In this document: one piece after another, positions 47,894 through 56,166 of the stretch
How the letters are laid out: each line of letters starts with the position of its first letter
Numbering within the stretch: the first letter of the stretch is position 1
Assembly (NCBI GenBank): GCA_016415585.1
Contig: CP066552.1
Span: forward strand, 124,001-188,000
Reading direction: 5' to 3'
Source: Pectobacterium carotovorum
Lineage (GTDB): Bacteria > Pseudomonadota > Gammaproteobacteria > Enterobacterales > Enterobacteriaceae
Length of the DNA stretch: 64,000 nt
The notes under the pieces: generated by a model
The model's input: only the letters and a program-made list of their open reading frames with translations
Database searches by the model: none
Told to the model about the DNA's origin: nothing
Translations under genes and position numbers: made by a program

Positions 47894-50374
47894 ATGCCCG
47901 AATTATTGCGACTACAAACTGAGCATTTTGAACTGTCGATTTGGTGCAATGATATCGCTAAACGGCAACAGGTTTATCGTAATACGTTGGCTAAACGAAT
48001 CCAGTACACTGACGCGAATAATCCTTCTATCGTGGGCTCGACGGTGCGTTTTTCCCCTGCGATGGATTTACAAGAAGTGGCGGTTTTGGATGACACGCTG
48101 ATCTCTGACACGTTGGGTAATGCCCCTAGTGTGCAGAGTGAGTCGATCAATTTGCGGGAACCTTTGTTTTTTGAAAATGCGCAATATCAGTTTGAGTGGG
48201 TATTTTTTAATGAGGTGGAGCAAGCCGACTTAACTCATCGCGTTAGGTTAGTGAATGAAGGTTTTCGTTTTGCGGCAAAGAAGCGTGATATTCCCGCTCG
48301 CTTAACGGGCACCGTCAATACAGGTAATGATGTCGGCTGGATGCGCCTGCCTCTCAGCTATCGCCTTGCAGGTCAGGATTATCGGTTTACCCTAGCCTTT
48401 GAAGTGTTGCCGACCAAAATGGATTTACACCGTGATTTGCCCGAGATGTATCGCGTACTTGACGATAACTATCCGCTATGGCGTTTTAGCCTTGCCGAAA
48501 AAACCGAGCAAGAGGCAGAGCAAAGCAAACAGCGTGGTGATTTTCCGTTACTCTGGTTAGCTAATTTCACGGCACTGAGGCAGCGTTTCGAACAAAGTTT
48601 AAAAATTATCTGTCAGGCGCCTCATAGCCGCCTACAGCCCAACGTTTCATTTGTGCGTGCGGATCGTTTAAAAGGCCGGTTGCCTCATCGCTTAGCCGAA
48701 AACGTAATCAAAGACCTTGAAAAGGGTCAGTTCGATAAACGCTATCGCGTTGAAAAAAAGCACTTAAGTGTTGATACGCCAGAAAATCGTTTTATCAAGA
48801 TGGTGGTCACCCAGTGCAAAAATCGATTAGCTGAGTTTGAACGTAAGCTGCGAAAAAATAATCAAGCCCCAGAGAATCAACGCCTTTCCGATGCGTTCCT
48901 CAACGAAATTGGCAGTTGGCAAAAACCATTAAGCGAAATGCTGAATCACAGTTTTTTACGTGACGTTGGTGTATTTAATGGCTTGGCTAAGTCATCTCTT
49001 GTGCTGCAACAAAAAACAGGATACAGCGCGGTATACCGTATTTGGCAGGAACTTAAATGCTACTTGGATGTTTTTGCCAATCAAACCAGTATCTCGATGA
49101 AGTCGGTTGCCGAGATTTATGAAGTGTGGTGTTTCCTGGCATTGCGCAACATTTTAGTCGACGATCTTGGCTTTAAGGATGTCACGCCGAATCGCCAAAC
49201 CTTAGTATTAAAAAATGACGTTGAATATCAATTAAAGAATGGTTTTGCGGGCGCTTTTGTTTTTGAACGCGATGATGGTTTAGTGGCGAGATTAGCACAC
49301 GAACCTATTTTTACCCCAAACAGCAAGGATATTCGTTCTTACTTCGTCTCTCATTGTCCTGATATTGTCTTGAAGGTCGAATTCCCTACGCCGAGCGACA
49401 AACGCTTTATTTGGCTGTTCGATGCAAAGTACCGTATTCAAACCAAACCGAGCCAAGTGGATGGTAGCGATGCGCATAAATACGATATTGATAAAATCGA
49501 TTTGGTGCCGGACGATGCTATTAACCAAATGCATCGTTACCGCGATGCATTGATCCGTATTACGCAAGATAAATCGTCCACGATAGGCCATAAAAGTCGT
49601 CCAGTGTTTGGGGCCTTTGCCCTCTATCCCGGCTTTTTTAACCAACACGTGGACGACAACCCTTACCTTGATATGATTTCTGAGGTGGGGATTGGGGCAT
49701 TTGCGCTTCTTCCAAACGACAAGGAGCAAGTTGGGTGCCGCTGGATGGTTGATTTTTTAAAGCGTCAACTTGGCGTTGCGGGAAGTGATTACAGCACGCA
49801 AAAATTGCAAGAGCGTTTATATTTGCAAGAAGCCGCACGAATCCCTTATTACGGTATGGAGCAAACGCTTTATCCCGATTTAGTGATGACGGCATCCTTG
49901 GGGGGTACTAAAGGGCGAGCCAGCACGTATTTTGATAATTTTGAAAACGGCACATCAGCATGGTATCACACCAGAGTTGAGACATTTAATCAGGCGATGA
50001 AGAATGCCAGAAGCCACATTGTCGCAGAAATACGCTACCTCGCTATCGCTTCAACGAGTGACCTTGATCACCACTGGAAATCGATTAAGAAAATATGGCC
50101 GATTAAAAGCCAGAGAATCGTTAAAAGGAATGAATTAACGGTGGAGCACGCAGGGAAACTCAGTACCGATGCATACGAGTGTATTTTGTTTGAATTAGGT
50201 AAACCACTGACGTTAAACACACCGATTGAAAACGTTCCTCATCGGCCGATTCGTCATTCGATGAAGTTGACAACATTAAGTGCGCTGGAGGCGGCTCAGC
50301 AATTTAATTCGGTGAAAGACGTCTATAAGGAAGCCTTGACGGTATCACATACAGGAGAGGGGGAAGGGAAATAA
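47894..50374 (+). CDS. McrC-like DUF2357 protein with PD-(D/E)XK nuclease domain
   Basis: 826-residue nuclease subunit paired with the McrB-like NTPase. The N-terminal about 300 residues match the DUF2357-type region. The nuclease core follows at about 490-515: Asp in CPDIVLKVEF, then WLFDAKYRI giving D-x(20)-DAK of the PD-(D/E)XK fold. The C-terminal third (about 600-826) is an added region including YHTRVETFNQAMKNARSH and may bind nucleic acid. Starts 18 bases after the NTPase gene with AAGGCGG upstream. Expected to cut unmodified DNA in an NTP-dependent way, with the methyltransferase protecting the host. Confidence 0.84.
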   Translation: MPELLRLQTEHFELSIWCNDIAKRQQVYRNTLAKRIQYTDANNPSIVGSTVRFSPAMDLQEVAVLDDTLISDTLGNAPSVQSESINLREPLFFENAQYQFEWVFFNEVEQADLTHRVRLVNEGFRFAAKKRDIPARLTGTVNTGNDVGWMRLPLSYRLAGQDYRFTLAFEVLPTKMDLHRDLPEMYRVLDDNYPLWRFSLAEKTEQEAEQSKQRGDFPLLWLANFTALRQRFEQSLKIICQAPHSRLQPNVSFVRADRLKGRLPHRLAENVIKDLEKGQFDKRYRVEKKHLSVDTPENRFIKMVVTQCKNRLAEFERKLRKNNQAPENQRLSDAFLNEIGSWQKPLSEMLNHSFLRDVGVFNGLAKSSLVLQQKTGYSAVYRIWQELKCYLDVFANQTSISMKSVAEIYEVWCFLALRNILVDDLGFKDVTPNRQTLVLKNDVEYQLKNGFAGAFVFERDDGLVARLAHEPIFTPNSKDIRSYFVSHCPDIVLKVEFPTPSDKRFIWLFDAKYRIQTKPSQVDGSDAHKYDIDKIDLVPDDAINQMHRYRDALIRITQDKSSTIGHKSRPVFGAFALYPGFFNQHVDDNPYLDMISEVGIGAFALLPNDKEQVGCRWMVDFLKRQLGVAGSDYSTQKLQERLYLQEAARIPYYGMEQTLYPDLVMTASLGGTKGRASTYFDNFENGTSAWYHTRVETFNQAMKNARSHIVAEIRYLAIASTSDLDHHWKSIKKIWPIKSQRIVKRNELTVEHAGKLSTDAYECILFELGKPLTLNTPIENVPHRPIRHSMKLTTLSALEAAQQFNSVKDVYKEALTVSHTGEGEGK

Positions 50375-50692
50375 CGCGACAAAAACGCTCTGAGTGTTGT
50401 ATCTAATACTGGCCACTTATCAAGTAAGGTGTGAGCCACCTTACGCTCTTCAAAGTAAGCATCCAAAAGCATGCCTTGCCCATTCAAAATGGGTATCACC
50501 GTGTCCAAATTTTATAAAAATGCTCAATATGGGCATATTGGTGTCCCTGGCTGGCGATATACAAGAGTCGAGAGCGAAGGTTACTCAGGTCTAATAGGTC
50601 TACACTAAGTTACTTGTCACGTAACAATCTGTAGACCTTTTTCTTGCGTAGGTCTACACTACATTACTTATTTGGTAATGTAGTGTAGACCT
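50375..50692. promoter_or_regulatory. Intergenic region with two abiE operators
   Basis: 318 bp without a credible gene. The left half has an imprecise direct repeat (ATGGGTATCACCGTGTCC near 50489 and ATGGGCATATTGGTGTCC near 50527). The right half has two inverted repeats of identical geometry, 18-base arms with a seven-base spacer: arms 50596-50613/50621-50638 (imperfect) and 50650-50667/50675-50692 (perfect, AGGTCTACACTACATTAC with its complement). AbiEi antitoxins are known to bind paired inverted repeats to repress their own operon. Confidence 0.8.
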
Positions 50693-51217
50693 ATGGCTAA
50701 ATCTGATGAGCTATTAAACGCGTTGGCTAAATCAGTGAACGCTGGCGGTGGCATTCACAGTGTAACAGAGCTGGCTTTTATGCAGGGGGTGCCTTGTGAC
50801 CCAGCCTTTAGAAAGTTCCTGGCAGATTGCGTAAAGAAGGGGTTGCTAAGACGAGTGGTGAAAGGCTTCTATGAAAGTGTTATTACACCACCTGAGCCTG
50901 AGACTGCCATTTATAAAATCATCAAAAAGTTGCGCAGTGGCGTATTGAACTACATCAGTTTAGAAAGTCAGCTCAGTCATACCGGTGATATTTCACAAGT
51001 TGTGATGGGTAGAGTCACGGTGGTGACTAAAGGTCGAAGCGGTTGTTTTGATACGCCTTATGGCGTGATCGAGCTTACCCATACTAAAAAGCCAGTCGAG
51101 CAAATTGCACCTAATTTGTACTATGACCCCGACATCAAAATGTATCGCGCATACAAGGAACAAGCGATTGCAGATCTAAAGCACTGCCAGCGCAATCTAC
51201 ATATGTTGGAGAGCTAA
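50693..51217 (+). CDS. abiEi: AbiEi family antitoxin
   Basis: 174-residue antitoxin and autorepressor of a type IV toxin-antitoxin / abortive-infection system. The N-terminal winged helix covers about 1-62 (VTELAFMQGVPCDPAFRKFL, GLLRRVVKGFYES), and the C-terminal domain includes LNYISLESQLSHTGDIS and VVTKGRSGCFDTPYGVIELTHT-like antitoxin sequence (ends VVTKGRSG and GVIELTHT). The ATG immediately follows the right arm of the proximal inverted repeat, and no Shine-Dalgarno sequence is present. A leaderless or very short-leader transcript is possible; an internal start is the alternative. Confidence 0.88.
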   Translation: MAKSDELLNALAKSVNAGGGIHSVTELAFMQGVPCDPAFRKFLADCVKKGLLRRVVKGFYESVITPPEPETAIYKIIKKLRSGVLNYISLESQLSHTGDISQVVMGRVTVVTKGRSGCFDTPYGVIELTHTKKPVEQIAPNLYYDPDIKMYRAYKEQAIADLKHCQRNLHMLES

Positions 51218-51245
51218 GTATGGGGAAGTGTGTGGGAGATAACGT

Positions 51246-52133
51246 ATGCTGAAGCAACAAATTCGCCAAATCGTCCAGTCAAACCCTGACTATGCCGCAG
51301 TGACACCCGTCATAGAAAAAGAGATCTTGCATCATGACATTATGGATGTGCTGATCAAACAGGGCGTCATGCAGCGGTTAACGTTTATTGGCGGTACCTC
51401 ATTACGAATGTGTTACAACAGCAGCAGGCTATCAGAAGATCTTGATTTCAATGGCGGTCATGATTTCCAGCCCTCAGCGTTTGAGGGGCTGGAGTCCGAA
51501 ATTCAAACCTATATTCAGAACAAGTATGAAACCGAAGTTTGGGTAAACAAACCTTCTGGCGCGCAGCAAGGGGATACCGTTTCTTGGAAAATTAGTATCG
51601 TAAAAGAAGCTAATCATCCTGATTTGCCACGGCAAAAAATGCATATTGACGTCTGTGCTATTCCGTCATTTGATATTGAAAAGCGCCCGCTAATCAATCA
51701 TTACGACATCGTTGTACCGACTGAAGGGATCTTGGTTCCGGTACAGTCGTTACAAGAAACATTGGCCGATAAGTTGATCGCGTTAGCGTATCGGGCAAGA
51801 CGTATTAAACCTCGTGATATCTGGGATATTGTTTGGATTAAGCAGCGTGGTATTGATTTATCCAAAACACTGGTTGAAAAGAAGCTCACCGCCAGACAGA
51901 AGCAAACAGAAGACTTTCGACAGGCGCTGTCTATTCAGTTAGCCAAGCTGATGTCGGAAGATGAAGTCCGTGACGACTTCAATATGGAAATGAGCCGCTT
52001 TATTCCTAAGCAAATTAAAGAGAGAACCCTCGATAATCCTGAATATTGGGCTTATGTTCAGGGCGAGGTACATACCATCGCGTCTGAGTTACTGAATGAC
52101 GGAACACCAAAAAATCCATTTGATATGGGTTAG
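51246..52133 (+). CDS. abiEii: AbiEii/AbiGii family nucleotidyltransferase toxin
   Basis: 295-residue toxin of the DNA polymerase beta-like nucleotidyltransferase fold. The motif FIGGTSLRMCYNSSRLSEDL supplies G-S and, with the next residues, the D65-x-D67 metal-binding pair. A third acid follows in KMHIDVCAIPS, and the LADKLIALAYRARRIKPRD segment is typical of the family. Such toxins transfer nucleotides to RNA or nucleotides and stop growth on phage infection. It is 28 bases after abiEi with GGGAGA before the ATG. Confidence 0.9.
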   Translation: MLKQQIRQIVQSNPDYAAVTPVIEKEILHHDIMDVLIKQGVMQRLTFIGGTSLRMCYNSSRLSEDLDFNGGHDFQPSAFEGLESEIQTYIQNKYETEVWVNKPSGAQQGDTVSWKISIVKEANHPDLPRQKMHIDVCAIPSFDIEKRPLINHYDIVVPTEGILVPVQSLQETLADKLIALAYRARRIKPRDIWDIVWIKQRGIDLSKTLVEKKLTARQKQTEDFRQALSIQLAKLMSEDEVRDDFNMEMSRFIPKQIKERTLDNPEYWAYVQGEVHTIASELLNDGTPKNPFDMG

Positions 52134-52163
52134 CCCCATGTTTTTCTTCCACTGTCATAAAAC

Positions 52164-52193
52164 AAAAAGGCCAGTATTTACAATGGCCTTTTT
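52164..52193. terminator. Bidirectional terminator between abiEii and yicC
   Basis: AAAAAGGCCA (52164-52173) pairs perfectly with TGGCCTTTTT (52184-52193). A-run on the left and T-run on the right allow termination of both abiEii (+) and yicC (-). It also marks the right edge of the defence island. Confidence 0.88.
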
Positions 52194-52226
52194 GATTGGT
52201 GAGACTCTATGAGATCGCGTGAAACG

Positions 52227-53090
52227 TTACTCGATATTCTGAATCTGTTCCCGCATTTGCTCGATCAGCACTTTCAGTTCAATAGCGGAAGCGGTGACGT
52301 CGGCGTTGATGGATTTCGAGGCCAGCGTGTTCGATTCGCGGTTGAATTCCTGCATCATGAAGTCGAGGCGGCGGCCGACGGCTTCTTCTTTTTTCAGGAT
52401 TTTGTAGGTTTCTTTGACGTGAGCGTCGAGGCGGTCGAGTTCTTCGGCGACGTCGACGCGCTGCGCCATCAGAACCAGTTCCTGTTCCAGACGGTTATTT
52501 TCCAGCTGTACCTGCGCATCTTCCAGCTTGCTTTGCAGGCGCTCACGCTGCCATAGAAGGATGTTCGGCATCTGGGCGCGCACTTTGACGACTTCGGCGC
52601 TGACGCCAGCCAGACGTTGTTCGATCATCCCTTTCAGCGCATCACCTTCGCTTTCACGGGCGGCGATGAAATCATCCAGCGCGCCTTCCAGTGCTGTCAG
52701 CAGTTCGGCGCTGATGGCGTCCAGATCCTGTTCTTCCGCCGACATCACGCCGGGCCAGCGCAGGATATCAACCGGGTTGATTTCCCCTTCGTCGCTCTGC
52801 ATTTTGACCCAGTTGGCGGCATTAACCAGCTGTTTCGCCAGTTTTTCGTTCAAGATCAGCGCACTTTGTGCACTCGGGTCGAGCTCAAAACGCAGGTTGC
52901 ATTCGATTTTTCCACGGGTCAAGCGGGCGCGGATGCGCTCACGAGCGACGGGTTCGAGGCTGCGGAATTGTTCCGGTAAACGAAGATAGGTTTCCAGATA
53001 GCGCTGGTTAACGGAACGCAGTTCCCAGGCTGCGCTTCCCCAGTTGCCCTTGATCTCTCGGCGGGCGTAAGCGGTCATGCTGCGAATCAT
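52227..53090 (-). CDS. yicC: YicC family endoribonuclease
   Basis: 287-residue YicC protein, a stress-related endoribonuclease family (E. coli YicC affects RyhB decay). Conserved ends are MIRSMTAYARRE and the C-terminal RLDFMMQEFNRESNTLASK with ELKVLIEQMREQIQN. The start at 53090 matches the family; seven more in-frame codons upstream do not. In E. coli it lies next to rph in divergent orientation. Here rph begins only at 63,833, so about 10 kb separates them. Confidence 0.95.
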   Translation of the reverse strand: MIRSMTAYARREIKGNWGSAAWELRSVNQRYLETYLRLPEQFRSLEPVARERIRARLTRGKIECNLRFELDPSAQSALILNEKLAKQLVNAANWVKMQSDEGEINPVDILRWPGVMSAEEQDLDAISAELLTALEGALDDFIAARESEGDALKGMIEQRLAGVSAEVVKVRAQMPNILLWQRERLQSKLEDAQVQLENNRLEQELVLMAQRVDVAEELDRLDAHVKETYKILKKEEAVGRRLDFMMQEFNRESNTLASKSINADVTASAIELKVLIEQMREQIQNIE

Positions 53091-53188
53091 TGGTGCATAC
53101 CTGTAAAGCAAATGATGAGAAGGATTATAGCGTTGAGTCCCGCGCAGGGGATAGGAAAAACCGTCCGTGGCGTAGCGTCTGTCGTGAA

Positions 53189-54097
53189 TCAGGCGGCGTA
53201 AAGCAGCGTCTCGTTCTGTCTGGCGATGTCGCGACAGCGATTTTTCATCATCTGTTTCAGTTGGAGTGTCGCCTGTGACTGTGGGTTGTCACGGCGGCTG
53301 ATCAGCGTGACTTCAAAAGGCAGCGGCTGGTCGATAGGGACGATTTTGAGCTGGTCGGCGTAGCGACAGGCGGTAAAGAGATCGACGATGCCCGTACCGC
53401 CGCCCGCCAGCACCATGTCGGCAATGACCGAGTAGGTTTTGATGTAGAGCGAAGCGGCTGGCTGTAGCGCTCTGTCGCGCAGCGCACGGTGTAGCACCTG
53501 ACCGAGCGGATCCTTATGCTGCATCATCAGCAGATTGTTGTTGCACAGCCATTCCAGCGAGACAGGGCCGTTTATCGGGCTGTCTTTCGGCAACAGGGCA
53601 ACCATCGTGGACTGGAACAGCGGTTCTGCCAGCAACTCGGACGGCACCTGCTGACCAAAGATCAGCGCGAAATCGAGCTGGTTTTGCAGGATGTTCTGGC
53701 ACAGCGTGCTGAAGTGTTCGGTGACGAGTTCAACGTTAACCAAGGCCGCCTGCTTATGAAACTCCACCAGCGTTGGGGCTACGATCATTTGCCCGAATGC
53801 GTGCGCTGCACCCAGCCGTACGGAGTGGGCCTTGCTGGTTTTGATTTGTTCGGTGAGCGAACTGATGCTTTGCAGATGGTTGAAAAGCTCCTGCACTTTC
53901 GGTATCAGGCGTAGCCCTTCTTCGGTGGCGATCATTCCCTGTGTGCGACGTTCAAACAGGGAAAAACCGAGCTGCTGCTCTGCGTGGTTCAGTACCCGGC
54001 TGACGTTCGGTTGCGAGACATTGAGTAAACGGGCGGCGCCGCTGATGGTACCTGCCTGAACAATGGCCTGGAAGATTTCAATATGGCGTAATCGCAT
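53189..54097 (-). CDS. LysR family transcriptional regulator
   Basis: 302 residues: N-terminal winged helix-turn-helix (RLRHIEIFQAIVQAGTISG and ARLLNVSQPNVSRVLNH), then a substrate-binding effector domain (VRLGAAHAFGQMIVAPTL, LALIFGQQVPSELL-like). Start at 54097 (MRLRHIEIF) has GGAG nine bases upstream; longer in-frame starts to 54151 give a non-family leader. It is just downstream of, and in the same direction as, the peptide operon, separated by a long inverted repeat. It may regulate that operon, but this is inferred from position only. Confidence 0.9.
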   Translation of the reverse strand: MRLRHIEIFQAIVQAGTISGAARLLNVSQPNVSRVLNHAEQQLGFSLFERRTQGMIATEEGLRLIPKVQELFNHLQSISSLTEQIKTSKAHSVRLGAAHAFGQMIVAPTLVEFHKQAALVNVELVTEHFSTLCQNILQNQLDFALIFGQQVPSELLAEPLFQSTMVALLPKDSPINGPVSLEWLCNNNLLMMQHKDPLGQVLHRALRDRALQPAASLYIKTYSVIADMVLAGGGTGIVDLFTACRYADQLKIVPIDQPLPFEVTLISRRDNPQSQATLQLKQMMKNRCRDIARQNETLLYAA

Positions 54098-54224
54098 GGT
54101 TGCAGGCTCCGGCTGACGCTTTCTGATGAGCATCGTATGAGTAATAACCAAAAAGTCTGCAATTATTACGCCAGTTTCTAATTTTGTTCCTGCGCGGCCC
54201 GCGGCGTTTCCTCATGATCGGGTT

Positions 54225-54259
54225 GCCCAATTACGGGGCGCAATGCCCCATAATTGGGC
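54225..54259. repeat. Long inverted repeat between iaaA and the lysR gene
   Basis: GCCCAATTACGGGGC (54225-54239) and GCCCCATAATTGGGC (54245-54259) are complementary at 14 of 15 positions around a five-base loop. The pair is bracketed by direct copies of CATGATCG (54213-54220 and 54262-54269). On the minus strand no T-run follows. It may be a terminator-like barrier after iaaA or an operator for the LysR gene. Confidence 0.7.
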
Positions 54260-54310
54260 GTCATGATCGAAAATGGTGCAATTCGACCTATGTATGGTAG
54301 CGCGACAGAC

Positions 54311-55258
54311 TTAGCGATAGATATCGGCGACGGGAGCTTCTCCCACGTAGCCATAGCCGCGATACATGCCTTCGCTGTTAAATGGCAAGGCGATGTTGCC
54401 GGCTTTATCGACGGCAATCATCCCGCCGCTGCCGTCCATTTGCACGAGTTTCTCCATGACTACGCGATCGCTGGCCTGCTGTAGCGTGAGCCCGGCGTAT
54501 TCCATCAGCGCTGAGACATCATAGGCCGCGACGGCGCGCATAAAAACTTCTCCTGTACCGGTGCAGGAAACGGCCACTGTCTGGTTATTGGCGTAGCAGC
54601 CAGCACCGATGATGGGGCTATCGCCCACGCGTCCGGCCTGTTTGTTGGTCATGCCGCCCGTCGAGGTTGCCGCCGCGAGGTTACCTGCGCTGTCGAGTGC
54701 TACCGCGCCCACGGTGCCGAATTTGCGGTCGGGATCGATAGGGTCGTTCTGACCGTCATGATCGAGGATGACGCGGCCTGAGCCTGCCTGTGCGTTATGC
54801 AGTTGCTGACGGCGTTCGTCGGTGGAGAAAAACGCAGGTTCGACCATTTCCAGACCGTGCTGTTGTGCAAAGGCTTCCGCTCCGTCGGCGGTAAACATCA
54901 CATGCGGGCTGGCTTCGAGTACGGTACGCGCGGCCAGAATCGGGTTACGGATATGGCTGACACAGCTCACCGCGCCAGCATCCAGCGACCGTCCGTCCAT
55001 GATGCTGGCGTCCAGTTCGTGAGTTTCTGCGTGGGTGAAGACTGAACCGTGTCCGGCGTTGAATAACGGGCACTCTTCCAACAGACGGACGGCTTCCGTT
55101 ACGGCATCCAACGCGCTACCGTTTTCAGCCAGAATGCGTTGTCCGCTGGCGACAATCTCGGATAGCGCCGCCAGATAGCGTTGCTCTTTTTCAGCGCTCA
55201 TGGCCGAGCGGGTCAGCGCACCTGCGCCACCGTGGATCACAATCACGGGTTTCGTCAT
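54311..55258 (-). CDS. iaaA: Isoaspartyl peptidase / L-asparaginase
   Basis: Ntn-hydrolase that cleaves beta-aspartyl (isoaspartyl) dipeptides and has some asparaginase activity. The 315-residue precursor self-cleaves before Thr182 in KFGTVGAVALD, giving alpha and beta subunits; NLAAATSTGGMTNKQAGRVG and SPIIGAGCYAN complete the active site. It is the last gene of the peptide transport operon; in E. coli iaaA is the first gene of iaaA-gsiABCD, so gene order differs here although the association is kept. Confidence 0.94.
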   Translation of the reverse strand: MTKPVIVIHGGAGALTRSAMSAEKEQRYLAALSEIVASGQRILAENGSALDAVTEAVRLLEECPLFNAGHGSVFTHAETHELDASIMDGRSLDAGAVSCVSHIRNPILAARTVLEASPHVMFTADGAEAFAQQHGLEMVEPAFFSTDERRQQLHNAQAGSGRVILDHDGQNDPIDPDRKFGTVGAVALDSAGNLAAATSTGGMTNKQAGRVGDSPIIGAGCYANNQTVAVSCTGTGEVFMRAVAAYDVSALMEYAGLTLQQASDRVVMEKLVQMDGSGGMIAVDKAGNIALPFNSEGMYRGYGYVGEAPVADIYR

Positions 55259-55318
55259 GCTATAAATTCTCTTTTCAAGCGGTTTACGCCCCCGAAATCA
55301 GGGGCGGAGAGACCGGAA

Positions 55319-56143
55319 TCAGTTTTGCGTCGTCGCCAGATAGGAAAAGGCACCCAGCAGGCTGGTGATTTCCCGCATGCTCTGCGCCGTATAACCTACG
55401 GTTATGGCATCCAAACGTTCAACGCTTGGCAGCAGACAGAATAGATCGGCCAGTACTGGTTTTGCCACCATCAGTTCGAGATGGTAGGGCGCCTGAATCC
55501 GCGAGTTCAGCGTCCGGTGCGCTTTTTCCACCGCCGCTTTTGCCGCGTCACGAATCACCTGACGGGCCTGCTCGGTGCTGAGGGATTCCGCTGCATGCTG
55601 TGAAATGGCACGTTTGACGCAGGCGTAATCGGTGGCAGGGTAGTAGCGGGCGATCCAGCTTTGGAGTGTGTCGTCACCGCTGACCAGCCAGAGTGGCGTC
55701 TTCTGTTCCACACCGGCGGCAGCGTAGATGTCGCTCTCGCCCATGATTTCACCGTTGATGCGCACGCGGTAGAACGCACGACCATTGATGGTATGTGACA
55801 GCACGCCAAACTCGCCTGCCGCGCTGTGATAACCGATGAACATCAGGCCGTCGAACTGCTGTTGCTCCAGCCCCTCTACCATCGAATAGCCGCGCGGTTT
55901 GCCTTGTACCAGTCGGGCGCGGGCGTCGATGTTCTCCGCACGCAGATTGACCATTGCCGCATGGCTGTCGGCGACCACCACCTCTGTTGCGCCACCCGTG
56001 AACGCACCGTCAATCGCGGCGTTGACTTCCTGTTCCATCAGGCCGCGTGCCAGTTGATATTCTGCGGTGCCGGGGCTGCACTGTTCGGGGCGCATCACGC
56101 CAGCGATCCCTTCGATATCAGCAGAGATAAACACTTTCATCAT
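55319..56143 (-). CDS. D-aminopeptidase, DppA family (M55)
   Basis: 274-residue zinc peptidase of family M55, related to Bacillus DppA, which removes D-Ala from D-amino peptides. Metal and active-site residues: KVFISADIEGIAG (Asp, Glu), VVADSHAAMVNLRAE (His), LMFIGYHSAAGEFGVLSHT (His) and GEIMGESDIYAA (Glu). Two adjacent ATGs (56143, 56140) follow AGGAAACTG; the second matches the DppA N-terminus better. Lies between the P1-peptidase and iaaA genes and supports the idea that the operon handles D-amino-acid peptides. Confidence 0.9.
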   Translation of the reverse strand: MMKVFISADIEGIAGVMRPEQCSPGTAEYQLARGLMEQEVNAAIDGAFTGGATEVVVADSHAAMVNLRAENIDARARLVQGKPRGYSMVEGLEQQQFDGLMFIGYHSAAGEFGVLSHTINGRAFYRVRINGEIMGESDIYAAAGVEQKTPLWLVSGDDTLQSWIARYYPATDYACVKRAISQHAAESLSTEQARQVIRDAAKAAVEKAHRTLNSRIQAPYHLELMVAKPVLADLFCLLPSVERLDAITVGYTAQSMREITSLLGAFSYLATTQN

Positions 56144-56166
56144 CAGTTTCCTACGGGAGAATTTGC

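Noticed and set aside
50323..50508. Minus-strand open frame at the end of the McrC-like gene
   Set aside because: 61 codons, partly overlapping the nuclease gene, no ribosome site and no recognised family.
41177..52133. Whole defence island as an integrated phage or integrative element
   Set aside because: No integrase, tRNA target or terminal direct repeats were found within the window; it looks like an accumulation of separate modules.
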